This document shows positions 26,483-35,877 of a stretch of DNA of 64,000 nucleotides, one piece after another (position 1 is the stretch's first letter; each line of letters starts with the position of its first letter). The notes under the pieces were generated by a model, which was not told the DNA's origin, made no database searches, and was given only the letters and a program-made list of their open reading frames with translations. Position numbers and translations under genes: made by a program. This stretch comes from Spirochaetales bacterium (GTDB taxonomy: Bacteria; Spirochaetota; Leptospiria; Leptospirales; Leptonemataceae), in the NCBI GenBank assembly GCA_015075425.1, contig JABTUL010000001.1:1860001-1924000 (forward strand), given 5' to 3'.

Positions 26483-29263
26483 ATGAAGAATCGAGAAAGA
26501 AGGGTCCGGAAAATAAGGGCGAAGGTGGCAGTGTCCCTGCTCACGCTTGCCTTCGTGCATTGTTTTGGCAACAGCGGAGCGGGCGATCGTATTCTCTTCG
26601 GGATTTCCGGTGAAAATGGGCCGGTGCTGGCGAGCACAACCACGAATGCCTGCGCCTCTGAAGTTACGATTACCACAGCCACCATTGAACTCGTAGAAGA
26701 TGGCGATGTCAGTCGGGCCTATTCCACTACTTCGCCGTACTATACGGACACGGATGCTGATGGCGGCACCTCCTGGGGGTTTCGTTCCGTAGAAACGTGT
26801 ATCTATCCAGCGCAGAGCTTCACCGGCACTGTGGAAATTCCGCTTTCCACAAACACCAACTACTCTGGCCGACTGACCGTCCAGACATCGTTTCCCGCTG
26901 CCGCATCTGGCAACTGGCCTGGTTCGAACCAGAACCTCCCGGAAAAATTGGTCTTTGCCTCCTCCGGGGTGGCCGCCCGGCAGTGTTTCACGATAACTCG
27001 TGTGAATGATGCCCTGCAAAATACCAGAGAAGATCCTTTCCAGGTGACTCTGGAAACCATCACTGCTGCGGACGACGAAAAAGTGTACCTCGGGAAAAAC
27101 CCCTGTGACATCACAGCCACGGTAGAGGATGATGAAGGTCCCGGAATCAGGGTCTCTAACATTTCCCGCATCATGGAGGAACCAGGTGCGGGCGGTGACA
27201 ACGACGCCGAGTTTCTGGTCCGCCTGCGCACTAATCCCACGGCTGATGTCGTGATTCCGATCAACGATATCTATGACGCAACCAATGCCAACCGGAGAGA
27301 AGGGACTGCTTCGCCAACTTCTCTGACATTTACCACCGGCAACTATAATGTAGACCAGGCTGTGACCATTACATCCAATGATGACCTTGAAGTTGACGGA
27401 ACCAAGACCTATACTGTCGAAGTTCAGACCGCCCAGAGTACGGATACAAATTACAACGGTCTGAAGCCGCGCAACGTGGTCGTGATCAACAACGATAAAA
27501 GCGAACCCGGCTACGTCTATGAACGCTTTGATACAACCGGAGGCAGCACTACGGCCAGCGCCGCCGGAACCATAACGGGTTTTGCAACCGATGAGATGAA
27601 TAACATGGGGTCGACCTACTCAACGTTTACGATCCGCTTGCGTTCCAAACCGACCGCTGACGTGACGCTGAACTTCACTTCAAGTAATACGACGATCAGT
27701 GAAGTTCAAACACCATCACTGACTTTCACGCCCAGCAACTGGAACGTAGCCCAGACCGTCACGGTAATTGGAAAGACCGACGGTGCCGATGGCGGCAGCG
27801 GCAATGGCAATATCGACTACACGGTTTCATTCACCACCACCTCCACAGATACAACCTATGCCGGTGGCAGTGCCATTCCCAGACCGTCGTTTTCCATACG
27901 CTCCTGCGACAACGACAATACGCATGAGATCCAGCCCTGCAACTTTTCTGGCTCTCCCTACGGTGATGCCCGCGGTCGCTTGAGTGGGGCAGAACCGTCG
28001 GCAACGACAGCTATCTGGCTCATTACTAAAGCTGCTCCTGGTTCGACCATCACTGTCGGACTCTCGAGTACAGATACGAGCGAGGGAACCGTTCCAGCCA
28101 GCGTTACGATTGATAGCTCCAATTACCATCGTATGACAACAGCAGGCACCAATCGCATCGTCTTGACTCATGTGGACGACACCGCACTTGATGGCAGTGT
28201 GAACTGGACCGTTACGACAGCAGCGGCCACGGGTGGATCGACCTACAATCCATTTGATCCACTGGCAACAACTACGGATAATGAGCAGCGCTACTACATC
28301 AACCGTACCGGTTCAACGAATGAGCAGGACACGCTGACTGCTACCATTGACATATGTCTTGGCGCTCACAACGCTGAGGCCATCACCATCAATGCAGTTT
28401 GCTCAGGCGATGAATGCGGCTCTATTTCACCGACGTCCGTTACGTTCGACCCCGGCACCGTGATCTCAGGAGGGAGCCCGACCAACGCAAGTTGTAGCTC
28501 TGATGTAAACAAGCGCACCTTCACCGTCCATGGGGCGGATGATAGTTTTGCTGACGGATCCCAGAACTTCACTGTGGATCTGTCTGTGGCTGCAAACACA
28601 GATCCGGTCTACAATGGACAGCATCCGGCCGATCAAACTGTTTCCAACGCGGACAATGAGCAACCCGGAAAGGCGATCTTTGTCACCAGCAGCTCCTACG
28701 TTGGCGAGATGACCGCCGCTGGTGTCGGTGGCGCTGACAATTTCTGTCAGACAACGAGACCCGGATATGCGCCCTCCGGCACATATAAAGCCCTGATTGT
28801 GAGCGACAGTGCAACCAACAGACGCATCGCAACTACCGATGGCTCAACCAATGCTGGCCAGACTGGCTGGGTGCTCACCGCCAACTATCATTACTACCGT
28901 TGCACCGCTTCAGGTAATGATTGCACGGATGAACACCGCCGACTCTTCATCGCCAATTCCCATGGACTGATTCCGGCCGGAGCCATGGGACGCGATTTCT
29001 CAACCAATGTTGCAGATGAGTTCTGGACCGGGATGAATGTAAACATGACTGCGGCGACTCAGAGTTCCACTCCCGCACAAAATCCCGGGGATCCGGACTA
29101 CCGGGACAACTGTGCCGGCTGGACCTACCAGAATGCTCCGGTAAATCCCTTCCCCACCTACTACGGACAGACCTGGGTGTATGGAGGCAGCGCCGGAACC
29201 TATAGCAGCACAACCAACGTTGCCTGTACCAGCAGCAAGAAGCTGATCTGCGTGCAGCAGTAA
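26483..29263 (+). CDS. Large repeat lipoprotein with DUF1554 carboxyl domain
   Basis: 926 residues after GGAGAAAGAG. A basic start and hydrophobic stretch ending in Cys (LLTLAFVHC) suggest a lipoprotein. Residues ~225-720 contain four diverged ~100-residue beta-sandwich repeats of the kind LTFTPSNWNVAQTVTV ... DG ... Y ... NND, akin to Calx-beta-like surface repeats. Residues ~735-926 are a DUF1554 domain (GKAIFVTSSSYVG, ADNFCQTTRPG, DEFWTGMN, KKLICVQQ), a C-type-lectin-like fold best known from Leptospira; Cys pairs probably form disulfides. Likely exposed on the cell surface, possibly adhesive. A hairpin follows the stop. Confidence 0.9.
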   Translation: MKNRERRVRKIRAKVAVSLLTLAFVHCFGNSGAGDRILFGISGENGPVLASTTTNACASEVTITTATIELVEDGDVSRAYSTTSPYYTDTDADGGTSWGFRSVETCIYPAQSFTGTVEIPLSTNTNYSGRLTVQTSFPAAASGNWPGSNQNLPEKLVFASSGVAARQCFTITRVNDALQNTREDPFQVTLETITAADDEKVYLGKNPCDITATVEDDEGPGIRVSNISRIMEEPGAGGDNDAEFLVRLRTNPTADVVIPINDIYDATNANRREGTASPTSLTFTTGNYNVDQAVTITSNDDLEVDGTKTYTVEVQTAQSTDTNYNGLKPRNVVVINNDKSEPGYVYERFDTTGGSTTASAAGTITGFATDEMNNMGSTYSTFTIRLRSKPTADVTLNFTSSNTTISEVQTPSLTFTPSNWNVAQTVTVIGKTDGADGGSGNGNIDYTVSFTTTSTDTTYAGGSAIPRPSFSIRSCDNDNTHEIQPCNFSGSPYGDARGRLSGAEPSATTAIWLITKAAPGSTITVGLSSTDTSEGTVPASVTIDSSNYHRMTTAGTNRIVLTHVDDTALDGSVNWTVTTAAATGGSTYNPFDPLATTTDNEQRYYINRTGSTNEQDTLTATIDICLGAHNAEAITINAVCSGDECGSISPTSVTFDPGTVISGGSPTNASCSSDVNKRTFTVHGADDSFADGSQNFTVDLSVAANTDPVYNGQHPADQTVSNADNEQPGKAIFVTSSSYVGEMTAAGVGGADNFCQTTRPGYAPSGTYKALIVSDSATNRRIATTDGSTNAGQTGWVLTANYHYYRCTASGNDCTDEHRRLFIANSHGLIPAGAMGRDFSTNVADEFWTGMNVNMTAATQSSTPAQNPGDPDYRDNCAGWTYQNAPVNPFPTYYGQTWVYGGSAGTYSSTTNVACTSSKKLICVQQ

Positions 29264-29270
29264 CTTCCGA

Positions 29271-29297
29271 TTCCCGCAGGGCCCGGCCCTGCGGGAA
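29271..29297 (+). terminator. Hairpin after the DUF1554 lipoprotein gene
   Basis: TTCCCGCAGGG, loop CCCGG, CCCTGCGGGAA forms an 11-bp perfect stem 7 bp past the stop. The following T-run is weak (AAATTGCTTT), so intrinsic termination is likely but not certain. Confidence 0.6.
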
Positions 29298-29336
29298 AAT
29301 TGCTTTCGGCCTCATCAGGGTTCCCTAAAGAAGGCC

Positions 29337-31541
29337 ATGCTACAAGAGATACTGCCCGGAGTGAAGGTCTTTCAAAATGACCGGACTTCCATTCTTTTTG
29401 GCTGCCCGCCGGAGATCATAAAAACTCTAATGAGGCGCGGTATCGCTTTGCCGGAGTTCATCGTGCTGCCGGACACCATCGAACGGTTTGGCGTGCTACA
29501 AAATGCCACTGAATTTCCATTGTATCTGTTTCTTTTTGTTCAGGGGAATTTTCAGCGTAACAAGAAAATAACCATCATCGGTGAAGCCGAAGAACTACGA
29601 CGGAATCGCGAGCTCCTATCCCTGACTCTCCTTGGCCCCTCAGAAAAGGAGTATGCTGCTCTCGGTGATTCACCCGTCTATCAGGATCTGTATCGTGAAT
29701 CACGTGCCCTGTCCGTCAAGGATGGAAATGGGAAAGAAATCCCCATCGATGGATTTGTGAACTTCCTGCCCTTCAAGGAGGGGCTGGTGGAACATACAGA
29801 CTTTACGCTACGACACGAAGCAGCCAATGTGTACTCTGTCGGATCCACCATAGTGGACATTAATTTTCTGGAAAAACAAAGCGTAGTTTATGATTTGCGA
29901 CCGGATTTTGTGCCCATCACGCCGGCCCGCTTCGGGATTGATGTTCTGGGCGGAGCTTCGGGTTTTTCTGCGGAAAAACCGTGTTCGGGTCTGGTGCTCA
30001 ATTACAATGCTGACCTCATGCTGATCGATTGCATGCCGTACATCGATCAGGCATTGCATGCACGCGGCATGGCTACCACGCAGATTCGGTCGATCTTCCT
30101 GACCCATATCCATGATGATCATTGCAACATCTTTCCTCTCATCTTAACCAATGATAAACTGCAGTTTCTGGGCACTCGCGAAATCTTCTGGATGGCCTGC
30201 CGCAAACTTTCGCTCATGACCGGGCACAGCGTGCAGGAGTTTGAGTCCTACTTTGATTTTGTGGAACTTAAGGCAGATGAGGACAACGATTTTTTAGGGC
30301 TCACCATCAGGCCCCATTATACTGTGCATTCCATCCCCACCATCGGTGCCACATTCTCCATGCAGGTCGGCGGCCGCGAACGCAGCATCGTCTTTGTGGG
30401 AGACAACAAATCTCTGGTAGAGATTGAAAAACTGAGCGGCCAGGGAATTGTGAAACAGGAGAAATACCAGCGGCTGCTGCAATTGTATCGCGATCCTTAC
30501 GATGTATTGATTGCTGATGGAGGCCAGGGCATTTTGCACAGCGACCCGCGCGATTCCCTGGGTTCACGGGCCGGTCGGGTTGTCTTTGTGCACTTAGAAA
30601 AACTGCCCGAGGAATTTGATACGACATTTTCTCTGGCCAGTCATGGCAAACGCTTCACGCTACAGGAATCAAATGATTCTGCTTTCATCATCAAAACCAT
30701 GCAAATTCTGCAGCGGCACTATCCCGGTATCAGCGAACAATGGGAAACCACCCTGCTCTCCAACGTTCATCTGGTAAAATACAATGCCGGCGACGTAATC
30801 ATGAAACAGGGCGAGCCCAGCAACGGCATGATGTATGTGATCCTGTCCGGCCTTGTGAGTGTTCGCTACCATGACGGTAAAAAGCTGCGGGAAGTGACCG
30901 TAAAGGAAGCGGGGGATCTGATCGGCGAAATGGCCGTGGTCAAACAGGCGGCGATCCGCAGCGCCAGCATAGTCGCGAAAACGCCGGTCACGCTGGGAGA
31001 GATTTCGGAAGAATTGTTTTATCGATTTCTACTGGCAGAAAAACGCATTGATGAAATCAAACGAATGTGGTCCATCCGCCAGGAGCTGGAAGTCAACTAC
31101 CCTTTCTCTACACTGTCTGATCTCCTGAACATGCAACTGGCCCGGCTGGGTGAGCGCCTGGAGCTCCAGCCGCAGCAGGAAGTGATTCGCCAGGGGTCTC
31201 TGACAGCCGATTTTTATATACTTTTAAGAGGGATCTGCCGCGTGGAACGTGATGGAGCAGCGGTCAATGAATTGTCTCCAGGCGCCATGTTTGGCGAATG
31301 GGGAAGTCTGGGTGGACAATTGCGCAACGCCAGTGTGATCGCCAGCGATTCCTGCGCGGTGCTCCGGCTGGCAGCGGATAGCATCCAGAGCATCATTGAT
31401 GACTCCCCTGCTCTTTCCTACCACGTCAATCAACTTCTACGCGAAAGGTCCGGACAGGCAAGCGCCACTCAAGATGTTGCCCGGCAATCCGAGCAAATAC
31501 GCTCCGCGCTTTCGCTACGCGAACTGCGCGACGGATGGTAG
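29337..31541 (+). CDS. Metallo-beta-lactamase-fold protein with two cyclic-nucleotide-binding domains
   Basis: 734 residues. Residues 1-200 are an unassigned alpha/beta region. A metallo-beta-lactamase-fold domain (about 200-440) carries LTHIHDDH (257-262, the HxHxDH motif), HSIP (H331), FVGDNK (D356) and ILHSDP (H401), enough ligands for a two-metal site. Two cNMP-binding domains follow: ~465-575 with phosphate cassette GEMAVVKQAAIRSAS, a good match, and ~600-715 with FGEWGSLGGQLRNAS, less canonical. Likely a hydrolase gated by cAMP or cGMP in the cytoplasm. Substrate unknown; related beta-lactamase-fold enzymes include phosphodiesterases. The cyclase gene at 19849-22185 could supply its ligand. 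Confidence 0.88.
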   Translation: MLQEILPGVKVFQNDRTSILFGCPPEIIKTLMRRGIALPEFIVLPDTIERFGVLQNATEFPLYLFLFVQGNFQRNKKITIIGEAEELRRNRELLSLTLLGPSEKEYAALGDSPVYQDLYRESRALSVKDGNGKEIPIDGFVNFLPFKEGLVEHTDFTLRHEAANVYSVGSTIVDINFLEKQSVVYDLRPDFVPITPARFGIDVLGGASGFSAEKPCSGLVLNYNADLMLIDCMPYIDQALHARGMATTQIRSIFLTHIHDDHCNIFPLILTNDKLQFLGTREIFWMACRKLSLMTGHSVQEFESYFDFVELKADEDNDFLGLTIRPHYTVHSIPTIGATFSMQVGGRERSIVFVGDNKSLVEIEKLSGQGIVKQEKYQRLLQLYRDPYDVLIADGGQGILHSDPRDSLGSRAGRVVFVHLEKLPEEFDTTFSLASHGKRFTLQESNDSAFIIKTMQILQRHYPGISEQWETTLLSNVHLVKYNAGDVIMKQGEPSNGMMYVILSGLVSVRYHDGKKLREVTVKEAGDLIGEMAVVKQAAIRSASIVAKTPVTLGEISEELFYRFLLAEKRIDEIKRMWSIRQELEVNYPFSTLSDLLNMQLARLGERLELQPQQEVIRQGSLTADFYILLRGICRVERDGAAVNELSPGAMFGEWGSLGGQLRNASVIASDSCAVLRLAADSIQSIIDDSPALSYHVNQLLRERSGQASATQDVARQSEQIRSALSLRELRDGW

Positions 31542-31599
31542 GAACAAAATGTCGGCGTGAAACATTGACCCAACCACTTTCCTGAAAAAGTGAAATCGC

Positions 31600-31618
31600 A
31601 TTTTGAACCACGCAAAAT
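31600..31618. terminator. Weak hairpin between convergent genes
   Basis: ATTTTG, 7-base loop, CAAAAT, followed by TTT on the plus strand, lies between the convergent ends of the hydrolase and metF genes. A second 6-bp stem (CACTTT/AAAGTG, 31575-31592) sits just before. Together they could terminate both transcripts. Confidence 0.3.
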
Positions 31619-31626
31619 TTGTCCGG

Positions 31627-32517
31627 CTAAATTTGATCTTTGAGAAGCGCGGCATCGGCAAGTCCAAGGGCTCTGTGAATCGCAAGAGTTGGCCGGGAAC
31701 GATTGAGTGTATAAAAATGGATGTCGCGGACATCCTGATCCATTAAATCGAGCACCTGTTCGGTTGCCCAGTGGATGCCTACCCGGGCCACCTGCTCATC
31801 GTTTTCGCAGCGTTCGATGGCTTTCAGCAGCCGGGCTGGATAGCGGATACCCAGAGCCAGTTCTGCCATGCGCTCCATGCCCGCACGGCTGGTGATGGGC
31901 ATAATCCCGGCAATGATGGGTACCCGGATTCGGGCAAGTTCACACCGTTCACGAAAATCAAAAAAATCGCGATTATCAAAAAACATCTGCGTACAGATAT
32001 AATCAGCTCCGGCATCCACCTTACCTTTGAGATTCTCCATTTCTTTAAGCCGATTGGGAGTTTCCGGATGTCCCTCTGGAAACCCAGCAACACCGATGCC
32101 CATTTCCGGTTGCTGCTCTTTGATGAAGCGCAACAGGTCGGAAGCGTGAGCAAATTCCGTGATCAGCGGACCCTCGCTCTGCCGCGGAGGGTCGCCGCGT
32201 AAGGCCAGCACATTCATAATACCACTGGCGTGGTAGCGCGAAAGAATTTCCTGCATTTGCGCGCGAGTGTGGCCCACACAGGTCAAATGAGAGACAACGG
32301 AGAGACTTGTTTCCTGCTGGATGCGCACGACCAGATCATGGGTGAGGCTGCGTGTGGATCCACCCGCTCCATAGGTTACAGAAACATAGGCCGGACGCAA
32401 AGGCATGAGCTCCTGGATGGAAGTAAAAAGTTGTTCGGAAGCTTCCGGTGTGCGAGGTGGAAAAAATTCGAAGCTGATCCGCGGACCAGGTTTACGAAGA
32501 ATCTGCGCTATATGCAT
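31627..32517 (-). CDS. metF: Methylenetetrahydrofolate reductase
   Basis: 296 residues, normal bacterial length. SFEFFPPRT at the start holds the catalytic Glu; YVSVTYGAGG, VSHLTCVGHT, NVLALRGDPP and ADYICTQMFFD are diagnostic and build the FAD and folate sites of the TIM barrel. It reduces 5,10-methylene-THF to 5-methyl-THF for methionine synthesis. Last in a minus-strand group with a class III aminotransferase and FNR, but 161 bp separate it from them, so it probably has its own promoter. No riboswitch-like structure is recognised upstream. Confidence 0.96.
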   Translation of the reverse strand: MHIAQILRKPGPRISFEFFPPRTPEASEQLFTSIQELMPLRPAYVSVTYGAGGSTRSLTHDLVVRIQQETSLSVVSHLTCVGHTRAQMQEILSRYHASGIMNVLALRGDPPRQSEGPLITEFAHASDLLRFIKEQQPEMGIGVAGFPEGHPETPNRLKEMENLKGKVDAGADYICTQMFFDNRDFFDFRERCELARIRVPIIAGIMPITSRAGMERMAELALGIRYPARLLKAIERCENDEQVARVGIHWATEQVLDLMDQDVRDIHFYTLNRSRPTLAIHRALGLADAALLKDQI

Positions 32518-32650
32518 GGACCCACCGTCTGCAAAAGACCCACGAGGGCAAGCTCAATCAGCAGGAGCAACGCTAATGAGCACACCGCGCTCGCCTGACT
32601 CAAGAGGCTGGTTTGTGCGCATTTTTTGCCGCCACGGCAGTCATGATCGT

Positions 32651-32678
32651 GTAAGTGGCTGTAAGTGGCCTTCCACTT
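32651..32678. repeat. Direct repeat plus hairpin after an aminotransferase gene
   Basis: GTAAGTGGC occurs twice 10 bp apart (32651, 32661) and the second copy pairs with CCACTT (32673-32678) in a 6-bp stem with a CCTT loop. On the minus strand this lies right after the aminotransferase TGA, where either CCACTT copy could pair with AAGTGG. No T-run is present; possible weak terminator. Confidence 0.3.
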
Positions 32679-34019
32679 TCACCGGTCTTGAACGGTCTCC
32701 TCAAGAATCGCAAGTCCCAGATCCAGTTCCTCGTCTTGCAGACAACCGGCCGGCAGGAGAAATCGGATACGCAATGGTTCACTGCCGGCCGTAAAGCAAA
32801 TGAGCCCGCGCGCATACAGATCCTGAACAAGACTGCGGATTTTCTCCGGCTCGCCTCTACCCACCACAAAGGAAACCATAGAGCCAAATATGCGAACTTC
32901 GCTTAACGATGCCATCTGCGACAATCTTTCGCGCACGCGCCGGGCGAGTCCGGAGATCCGGCCCTGCGGACCATAGTAGTTTCCAGAGAGCAATTCAGAG
33001 AGCACGCTTCTGGCTCCGTAAAAGGCAGCGGTAGCTCCAGTAAAGGTCTGGCTGAGGAGCCCCGGGCGCGGTTGCAGTTCTTTACGGTACAGCGTGGCAC
33101 AGATCTGGGTGAGTTTTCCCACCGTAATGATGTCCGCATAATCCATGATCCCCGCATTTTGAGCGGCAAAGAGTTCCGTGGTCCGACCAAAGGTTTGTAT
33201 TTCATCAATCAGGATCAAAATCCCGGCTTCACGGGCACGGGCAAGAATTGAGGTAAAGAAAGCGGGGCTGCCGCTGGAAAATCCTGCCTCGCCCTGAATT
33301 ACTTCCAGAATGAGGAGAGCATGCCCTCCCGGATAGCGCCTGATATATTCATCCAGTTTCTGTAAGGTCTGCACCGTGCTCGCCTCACCCAGGGCCGGGT
33401 CATAGAACGGAAGGTAGTCAACGCAAAGGGCCTCGGGCAAACCCTCACGGTAGGCGGCTTTATCCGTCACGGAAGATAGAGCAAGGGTCCGCCCAGCAAA
33501 GCCGCGTTCGAATGCAAGAATGCGCCGGGCAGGAAAGCGATTGTGCAGGGCTATCTTGAGCGCGTTTTCGTTGGCCATAGCTCCAGACGTAGAGAAAAAA
33601 ACTCGCTCCATAGGGGCGGCTTTTTGCAAAAGCAGTCGAGCCACATCCAGAGCTACTGTACTCTGCTGGAGATTTCCCTGCATGATGGTCCCTTCCAGGG
33701 CAGCATCCAGAGCAGCTTCAAGGAGAGCGGGATGACCATGCCCCATAAAATGTACGCCAATACCACAGATGAAATCGATTTTCACGGAGCCATCGGCCAG
33801 CTCCACCAAAGCCCCGCGACCCAGACCGGAACTTAAATAGGGATAGTACAGGCCTGCTCCTCTGTACTGCCCGTATTCGTGAAGGAGTTTCTCATAGGAT
33901 CCGTCCTCTTTATTCCCCGGAAAGGCAAGCTTCCCCTGGTATTCGCCGATGAGGGCGAGGAGATCTTCCCGGATTTTGCGGAAGCGTGGATCACTACGGA
34001 AGGCCAGAGCAAGTTCCAT
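32679..34019 (-). CDS. Class III PLP-dependent aminotransferase
   Basis: 446 residues from the ATG at 34019, which overlaps the FNR stop as TGATG and follows GGAAG. Hallmarks: DFICGIGVHFMGHGHP, FSTSGAMANENALKIAL, ILIDEIQTFGRT with the PLP-binding Asp, and the PLP-binding Lys in ADIITVGKLTQ. Class III enzymes move omega-amino groups (acetylornithine, ornithine, lysine, GABA). The GKLTQIC stretch resembles lysine-epsilon-aminotransferases more than acetylornithine aminotransferases, but substrate cannot be set. No arginine or GABA genes are near. Coupling to FNR may indicate a shared redox or amine pathway, or only packing. Confidence 0.85.
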   Translation of the reverse strand: MELALAFRSDPRFRKIREDLLALIGEYQGKLAFPGNKEDGSYEKLLHEYGQYRGAGLYYPYLSSGLGRGALVELADGSVKIDFICGIGVHFMGHGHPALLEAALDAALEGTIMQGNLQQSTVALDVARLLLQKAAPMERVFFSTSGAMANENALKIALHNRFPARRILAFERGFAGRTLALSSVTDKAAYREGLPEALCVDYLPFYDPALGEASTVQTLQKLDEYIRRYPGGHALLILEVIQGEAGFSSGSPAFFTSILARAREAGILILIDEIQTFGRTTELFAAQNAGIMDYADIITVGKLTQICATLYRKELQPRPGLLSQTFTGATAAFYGARSVLSELLSGNYYGPQGRISGLARRVRERLSQMASLSEVRIFGSMVSFVVGRGEPEKIRSLVQDLYARGLICFTAGSEPLRIRFLLPAGCLQDEELDLGLAILEETVQDR

Positions 34020-34891
34020 CAGTACACTTCCAGATTCCAGCGACCGCTTTTTTTGAGACGAGCTTTCCATTCTGCCCAGGGGTGTTCACTGCCCTCCATG
34101 ATCCGGCTCAGGGATTCCTCAATACCCGCTTCCATCCCCTTGAGGCCGCAAATGTAAAAGGCAGCCTGGCCGCGTTCCACAGCCTGCCGTATCCGCTGCC
34201 CTTCCTCAAGCAATCTGTCCTGAACATAGATTTTGCGATGGGGATCCACCCGCGACAGGGCCAGGTGAAGGCCGATGCGATCCTGGAAGTTCAAAATCTC
34301 CGCGTTGCAATCATTGGCATAGCTCAGTTCACGCTGTGTTTTGGCCCCGTAGAAAAGATCAATTTTTCCTGCCCATTGCAGGTCGCCGAGCATCCGCATA
34401 AGAAAGGCGCGGAACGGGGCAATTCCCGTCCCCGTTGCAATCAGTATCATATCTGCGGCTTTATCCTCAGGCAGGACAAATGCTTTTCCCGACGGGCCGG
34501 TAACCAGAACAGGATCTCCTGGTGAAAGATGGCAGAGGTATCCGGAGCAGACGCCCTGCCCCACCTGGCCATCTGCCTCTGTATGCGTGGCCCGCTTAAC
34601 ACAGAGCGCTATGTGATCCGGATTTCCGGCCTCACCACTGCTTGTTGAAGCGATGGAGTAGAGGCGAACCTGATGGGGCTTTCCCGGAGCACGTTCTCCG
34701 GGAGCAACCACACCCATTGACTGTCCTTCCACAAAGCTGTAGGGTTGACCTTCCAGATCGAATACCAGATGGTAAATGTCGTCAAGGGCATCAGGAGTTG
34801 TAAGCCGCTCTTTTTTTACAAAGCGCACGCGCAGCGGATTGGTTGGCTTATAGGTATTAAGCGGCGGATCCGGTCGGGCAAGAAGTTCCAC
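34019..34891 (-). CDS. fpr: Ferredoxin-NADP(+) reductase, plastid type
   Basis: 290 residues from GTG at 34891. FAD site: RLYSIAS and GVCSGYLC. NADP(H) site: GTGIAPFRAFLMR and YICGLKGME. It ends WNLEVY, with the carboxyl-terminal Tyr that stacks on FAD in plant and leptospiral FNRs and is absent from E. coli-type FNR. It passes electrons between NADPH and ferredoxin or flavodoxin. Plastid-type FNR in a heterotrophic spirochaete is a known leptospiral trait. A Cys-lined segment GVCSGYLC matches that of plant FNR. The symbol follows E. coli by function and not by close homology. Divergent from the ABC operon. Confidence 0.93.
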   Translation of the reverse strand: MELLARPDPPLNTYKPTNPLRVRFVKKERLTTPDALDDIYHLVFDLEGQPYSFVEGQSMGVVAPGERAPGKPHQVRLYSIASTSSGEAGNPDHIALCVKRATHTEADGQVGQGVCSGYLCHLSPGDPVLVTGPSGKAFVLPEDKAADMILIATGTGIAPFRAFLMRMLGDLQWAGKIDLFYGAKTQRELSYANDCNAEILNFQDRIGLHLALSRVDPHRKIYVQDRLLEEGQRIRQAVERGQAAFYICGLKGMEAGIEESLSRIMEGSEHPWAEWKARLKKSGRWNLEVY

Positions 34892-34971
34892 CCGCGCAAG
34901 GAGCGTCGGGTCAGGTCATGGTCAATTAAAAAAGCTTGTCAAAGAGAAATCCGTTTTCCTATCTGGTCGCA

Positions 34972-35877
34972 ATGATTGAGGTCAGAGAGTTAAGCCGCAG
35001 GTTTGGCGAATTTGCAGCCGTGGACAATATCAGCTTCAGTATACAAAAATCGGATGGCGTTACGGCCCTGCTGGGTCCTAACGGTGCCGGAAAAACAACA
35101 ACCATGCGTATGCTGACGGGATTTCTGCGTGCATCGAGCGGTAGCATTAAGATCAACGCTCTGGACCTCGGGTCAGAAGAAAATCTGGTGCTGGCCAAGG
35201 CTTCTATTGGATACTTGCCGGAAAGCACGCCGCTCTATCCAGAGATGCTGGTGTCCGAATACCTGGCCTTCATGGGACGCGTCCGCGGTCTCTCTGAAGA
35301 TATTTTAGAAAAAAGAGCTAACGAAGTCATCGAGGAGCTCGAACTGGGCTCGCACCTTTACTCCCCCATCGGAATTCTGTCTAAAGGCTTTCGCCAGCGA
35401 GTGGGACTGGCCGCCACACTGATTCACGACCCCGATATCATCATCCTGGATGAGCCTACATCGGGGCTTGACCCCAATCAGATCACGCATATTCGCAAAC
35501 TCATCAAAGGTCTGGGGCAGCGCAAAACTCTCATTCTGTCCACTCATATTTTGCAAGAAGTAGAAGATGTGTGTGATCGGGTTATCATCATCAACCGCGG
35601 CAAAATCGTTGCCGATGAATCGAGGGAAACGCTGATGCACAGTGCCAGCACCTACGCCGTGATTTCACCAAGCTCAGGGGCAAGGGAAAAGATAGAACGT
35701 CTGCCGGCCGTTAAGGGACTGCGGGCTCTGGAAGGGAACCTTTTCCATTGCGAAATTGCAGAAAACAGCACAGCGCAGTTTTTTCGCGATCTGGCCGGCA
35801 CTGGCATTGATGTCCTTGAATTCAGACCGCTAAAACGTTCCCTGCAGGAGATTTTTCAGGAGCTGACCCACGCATGA
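34972..35877 (+). CDS. gldA: ABC transporter ATP-binding protein, gliding type (GldA-like)
   Basis: 301 residues from the ATG at 34972 (a TTG at 34936 has no support). Walker A GPNGAGKTT, signature LSKGFRQRVGLA, Walker B IIILDEPTSGLD, switch His in LSTHILQEVE; the carboxyl ~80 residues are the regulatory extension usual in this subgroup. It powers the ABC-2 permease encoded next. The GldA/F/G set is needed for gliding in Flavobacterium; relatives are widespread in non-gliding bacteria, including leptospires, where the substrate is unknown. First of four genes joined by ATGA overlaps. Confidence 0.9.
   Translation: MIEVRELSRRFGEFAAVDNISFSIQKSDGVTALLGPNGAGKTTTMRMLTGFLRASSGSIKINALDLGSEENLVLAKASIGYLPESTPLYPEMLVSEYLAFMGRVRGLSEDILEKRANEVIEELELGSHLYSPIGILSKGFRQRVGLAATLIHDPDIIILDEPTSGLDPNQITHIRKLIKGLGQRKTLILSTHILQEVEDVCDRVIIINRGKIVADESRETLMHSASTYAVISPSSGAREKIERLPAVKGLRALEGNLFHCEIAENSTAQFFRDLAGTGIDVLEFRPLKRSLQEIFQELTHA

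Noticed and set aside
26931-26940. GGTTCGAACC, resembling a tRNA T-loop
   Set aside because: Sits inside the DUF1554 lipoprotein frame and no cloverleaf or anticodon arm can be drawn around it.
34936-34965. TTGTCA and TATCTG as a promoter before gldA
   Set aside because: -10 match is only three of six and spacing is 18; too weak to list.
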